Source of the DNA: UBA1740 sp045587025
Lineage (GTDB): Bacteria > Bacillota > Clostridia > Oscillospirales > CAG-272
Direction of reading: 5' to 3'
NCBI GenBank assembly: GCA_045587025.1
Contig: JAZNBK010000038.1
Location: 1-15,782 of the forward strand
DNA length: 15,782 nt
Within the stretch, counting starts at the first letter, position 1, and each line of letters starts with the position of its first letter. The translations under genes and the position numbers were made by a program. The notes below the pieces were generated by a model, which searched no databases, was not told where the DNA came from, and saw nothing but the letters and a program-made list of their open reading frames with translations. Below are positions 14,748 through 15,782 of this stretch, one piece after another.

Positions 14748-14776
14748 ATTATACAGCAAAATATAATATTTTTCAA
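14748..14776 (-). promoter_or_regulatory. Sigma-A promoter of queA
   Basis: On the minus strand TTGAAA (14771-14776) and a perfect TATAAT (14748-14753) are spaced by 17 bases. Transcription would start near 14741, about 40 bases before the queA ATG. It lies in the 99-base divergent gap shared with dapA. Confidence 0.78.
14762..14767 (+). promoter_or_regulatory. Possible -10 element of dapA
   Basis: A perfect TATAAT stands 34 bases upstream of the dapA ATG, but I find no convincing -35 box at 16-18 bases. It lies within the spacer of the queA promoter on the other strand, so the two divergent promoters would overlap and compete. Confidence 0.35.
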
Positions 14777-14801
14777 GTGAAATGAACAAAAAGAGGTAAA
14801 T

Positions 14802-15701
14802 ATGAAGTCCACAAGCAAAAATTCCTATATATTTAAGGGTGTGGCAACCGCCCTCATCACTCCGTTTCGCGAGGGAAAAATCGACTATCCCGCGCTTTTT
14901 AATATAATAGAAAACCAAATTTCAAGTAATATTCCCGCGCTCGTGCTATGCGGTACAACGGGAGAGGCGGCAACACTCTCAGAACGAGAGCGGGAAAGCA
15001 TTATCTGCGCCGCTGTTGAGCGCATAGATGCGCGTGTTCCGCTAATTGTAGGCGTAGGAACAAACGATACCGCAACAAGCATAAAAAACACTCGTTTCGC
15101 TTCCTCTCACGGCGCAGACGCGCTTCTCGTAGTGACGCCGTATTATAACAAAGGTACGAAGGGGGGCGTTGTAGAGCATTATAAAAGGATAGCGTCGGAA
15201 ACAGAACTGCCAATAATCGTTTACAACGTACCCTCAAGAACAGGCGTGGATATCTCTATTTCGCAGATGTCACAGCTTGCAAGCGAAAAAAACATAGTTG
15301 CGATAAAAGAGGCATCGCCAAGCATAGAAAAGGCGGAGCTTTTTCTCCGCGCCTTTGGCGATAGATATGCTCTATATAGCGGAAACGACTCCCACATTTT
15401 GCCGACCATCGCCATAGGCGGACTTGGCGTGATTTCCGTTGTTTCGAATATACTTCCAAAGGAAACAAACGCAATTTGTAACCTTTTCTTTACAGGAAAG
15501 GCAGAGGAAAGCAGAAAAATGCAGCTCCGTCTGCTGAAGCTTATAAATTTACTTTTCGAGGATACGAACCCCGCGCCAATCAAATATGCGGCGCATCTTT
15601 TAGATATGTGCCAGAATGAGCTTCGACTGCCTCTATCTCCAATTGAGGATGAACTGAAGACGAAAATCAAGGAGGAATTATTTTCTATTATAAAAAGTTA
15701 A
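14802..15701 (+). CDS. dapA: 4-hydroxy-tetrahydrodipicolinate synthase
   Basis: A 299-residue class I aldolase that condenses pyruvate with aspartate semialdehyde, the first committed step towards diaminopimelate and lysine, in the cytoplasm. All the active-site residues known from E. coli DapA align with a constant shift of eight: T52/T53 in GTTGE, Y115 in VTPYYN, Y141 in IVYNVPSRTG with R146, and the Schiff-base K169 in VAIKEAS. The length is the family norm. Related NAL/KDG aldolases share the fold, but the TTGE plus YNVPSRTG combination and the R146 equivalent favour DapA. AGAGG (14792-14796) lies 5 bases before the ATG. It is divergent from queA, and whether other lysine genes follow cannot be seen. 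Confidence 0.95.
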   Translation: MKSTSKNSYIFKGVATALITPFREGKIDYPALFNIIENQISSNIPALVLCGTTGEAATLSERERESIICAAVERIDARVPLIVGVGTNDTATSIKNTRFASSHGADALLVVTPYYNKGTKGGVVEHYKRIASETELPIIVYNVPSRTGVDISISQMSQLASEKNIVAIKEASPSIEKAELFLRAFGDRYALYSGNDSHILPTIAIGGLGVISVVSNILPKETNAICNLFFTGKAEESRKMQLRLLKLINLLFEDTNPAPIKYAAHLLDMCQNELRLPLSPIEDELKTKIKEELFSIIKS

Positions 15702-15718
15702 AAGCTCCTATGCCATTG

Positions 15719-15746
15719 GCGTGATACTCTTAACGGAGTATCACGC
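15719..15746. other. Perfect hairpin downstream of dapA
   Basis: GCGTGATACTC (15719-15729) pairs perfectly with GAGTATCACGC (15736-15746) around TTAACG. It follows the dapA stop by 17 bases but lacks a T-tract on the plus strand. A second small palindrome, GGAT/ATCC, lies just to its right (about 15765-15776). The stretch may be a transcript end or the start of an intergenic repeat cut by the window edge. Confidence 0.55.
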
Positions 15747-15782
15747 AGTCAAATCTGTCTTCGTCGGATAAAATCCACCTTT

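Overview
The window looks like chromosomal DNA of a gut-type, low-to-moderate GC Firmicute, probably an uncultured clostridium. The reasons are a T-box leader on ileS, strong AAGGAG/GGAGG ribosome binding sites, consensus sigma-A promoters with 17-bp spacers, an encoded tRNA CCA end, and clostridial-type families (1,000-residue fused MacB-like ABC protein, TAXI-type TRAP transporter). No species can be named from the sequence alone.

Layout. (1) 1-1992: a tight three-gene + strand cluster, visibly AT-richer than the rest: a DUF4417 protein, a small protein with a polymorphic-toxin-like hydrophobic segment and a C-terminal ParB/sulfiredoxin-like domain, and a phage-type metallophosphoesterase, closed by a strong terminator. 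It lies on the 3' side of a leftward tRNA-Ser(CGA) gene (2165-2253), where integrated islands usually sit, so I read it as accessory cargo. (2) 2121-2520: the tRNA-Ser unit, with its own promoter and terminator and a hairpin-rich, MITE-like insert of about 190 bp between promoter and tRNA. (3) 2590-6124: a consensus promoter, a T-box leader with an AUC specifier, and isoleucyl-tRNA synthetase. The leader lacks a recognisable T-box sequence (the part that pairs with the tRNA acceptor end) and its terminator stem is weak, so it may be a decaying riboswitch. (4) 6208-9347: a fused ABC ATPase/FtsX-type permease with a very large extracytoplasmic domain. (5) 9355-13469, minus strand: a TAXI-family TRAP solute-binding lipoprotein, an intrinsic terminator, a fused TRAP permease, then a YgjP-type metallopeptidase. 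The unit starts at a consensus promoter whose -10 is overlapped by a long palindromic operator. (6) 13553-14776, minus strand: queA, whose stop codon lies inside a palindrome that begins a run of short repeats. (7) 14802-15701, plus strand: dapA, divergent from queA, followed by a perfect hairpin at the window edge.

How the genes work together. The core genes serve translation (ileS, tRNA-Ser, queA) and lysine/cell-wall precursor synthesis (dapA). The TAXI protein and the TRAP permease form one ion-coupled importer of unknown substrate, and the terminator between them probably makes the binding protein more abundant than the permease. The first three genes are the most likely place for an undescribed accessory system. 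The strongest anomalies are the T-box leader without its T-box, the structured insert inside the tRNA-Ser transcription unit, and the palindrome that supplies the queA stop codon.
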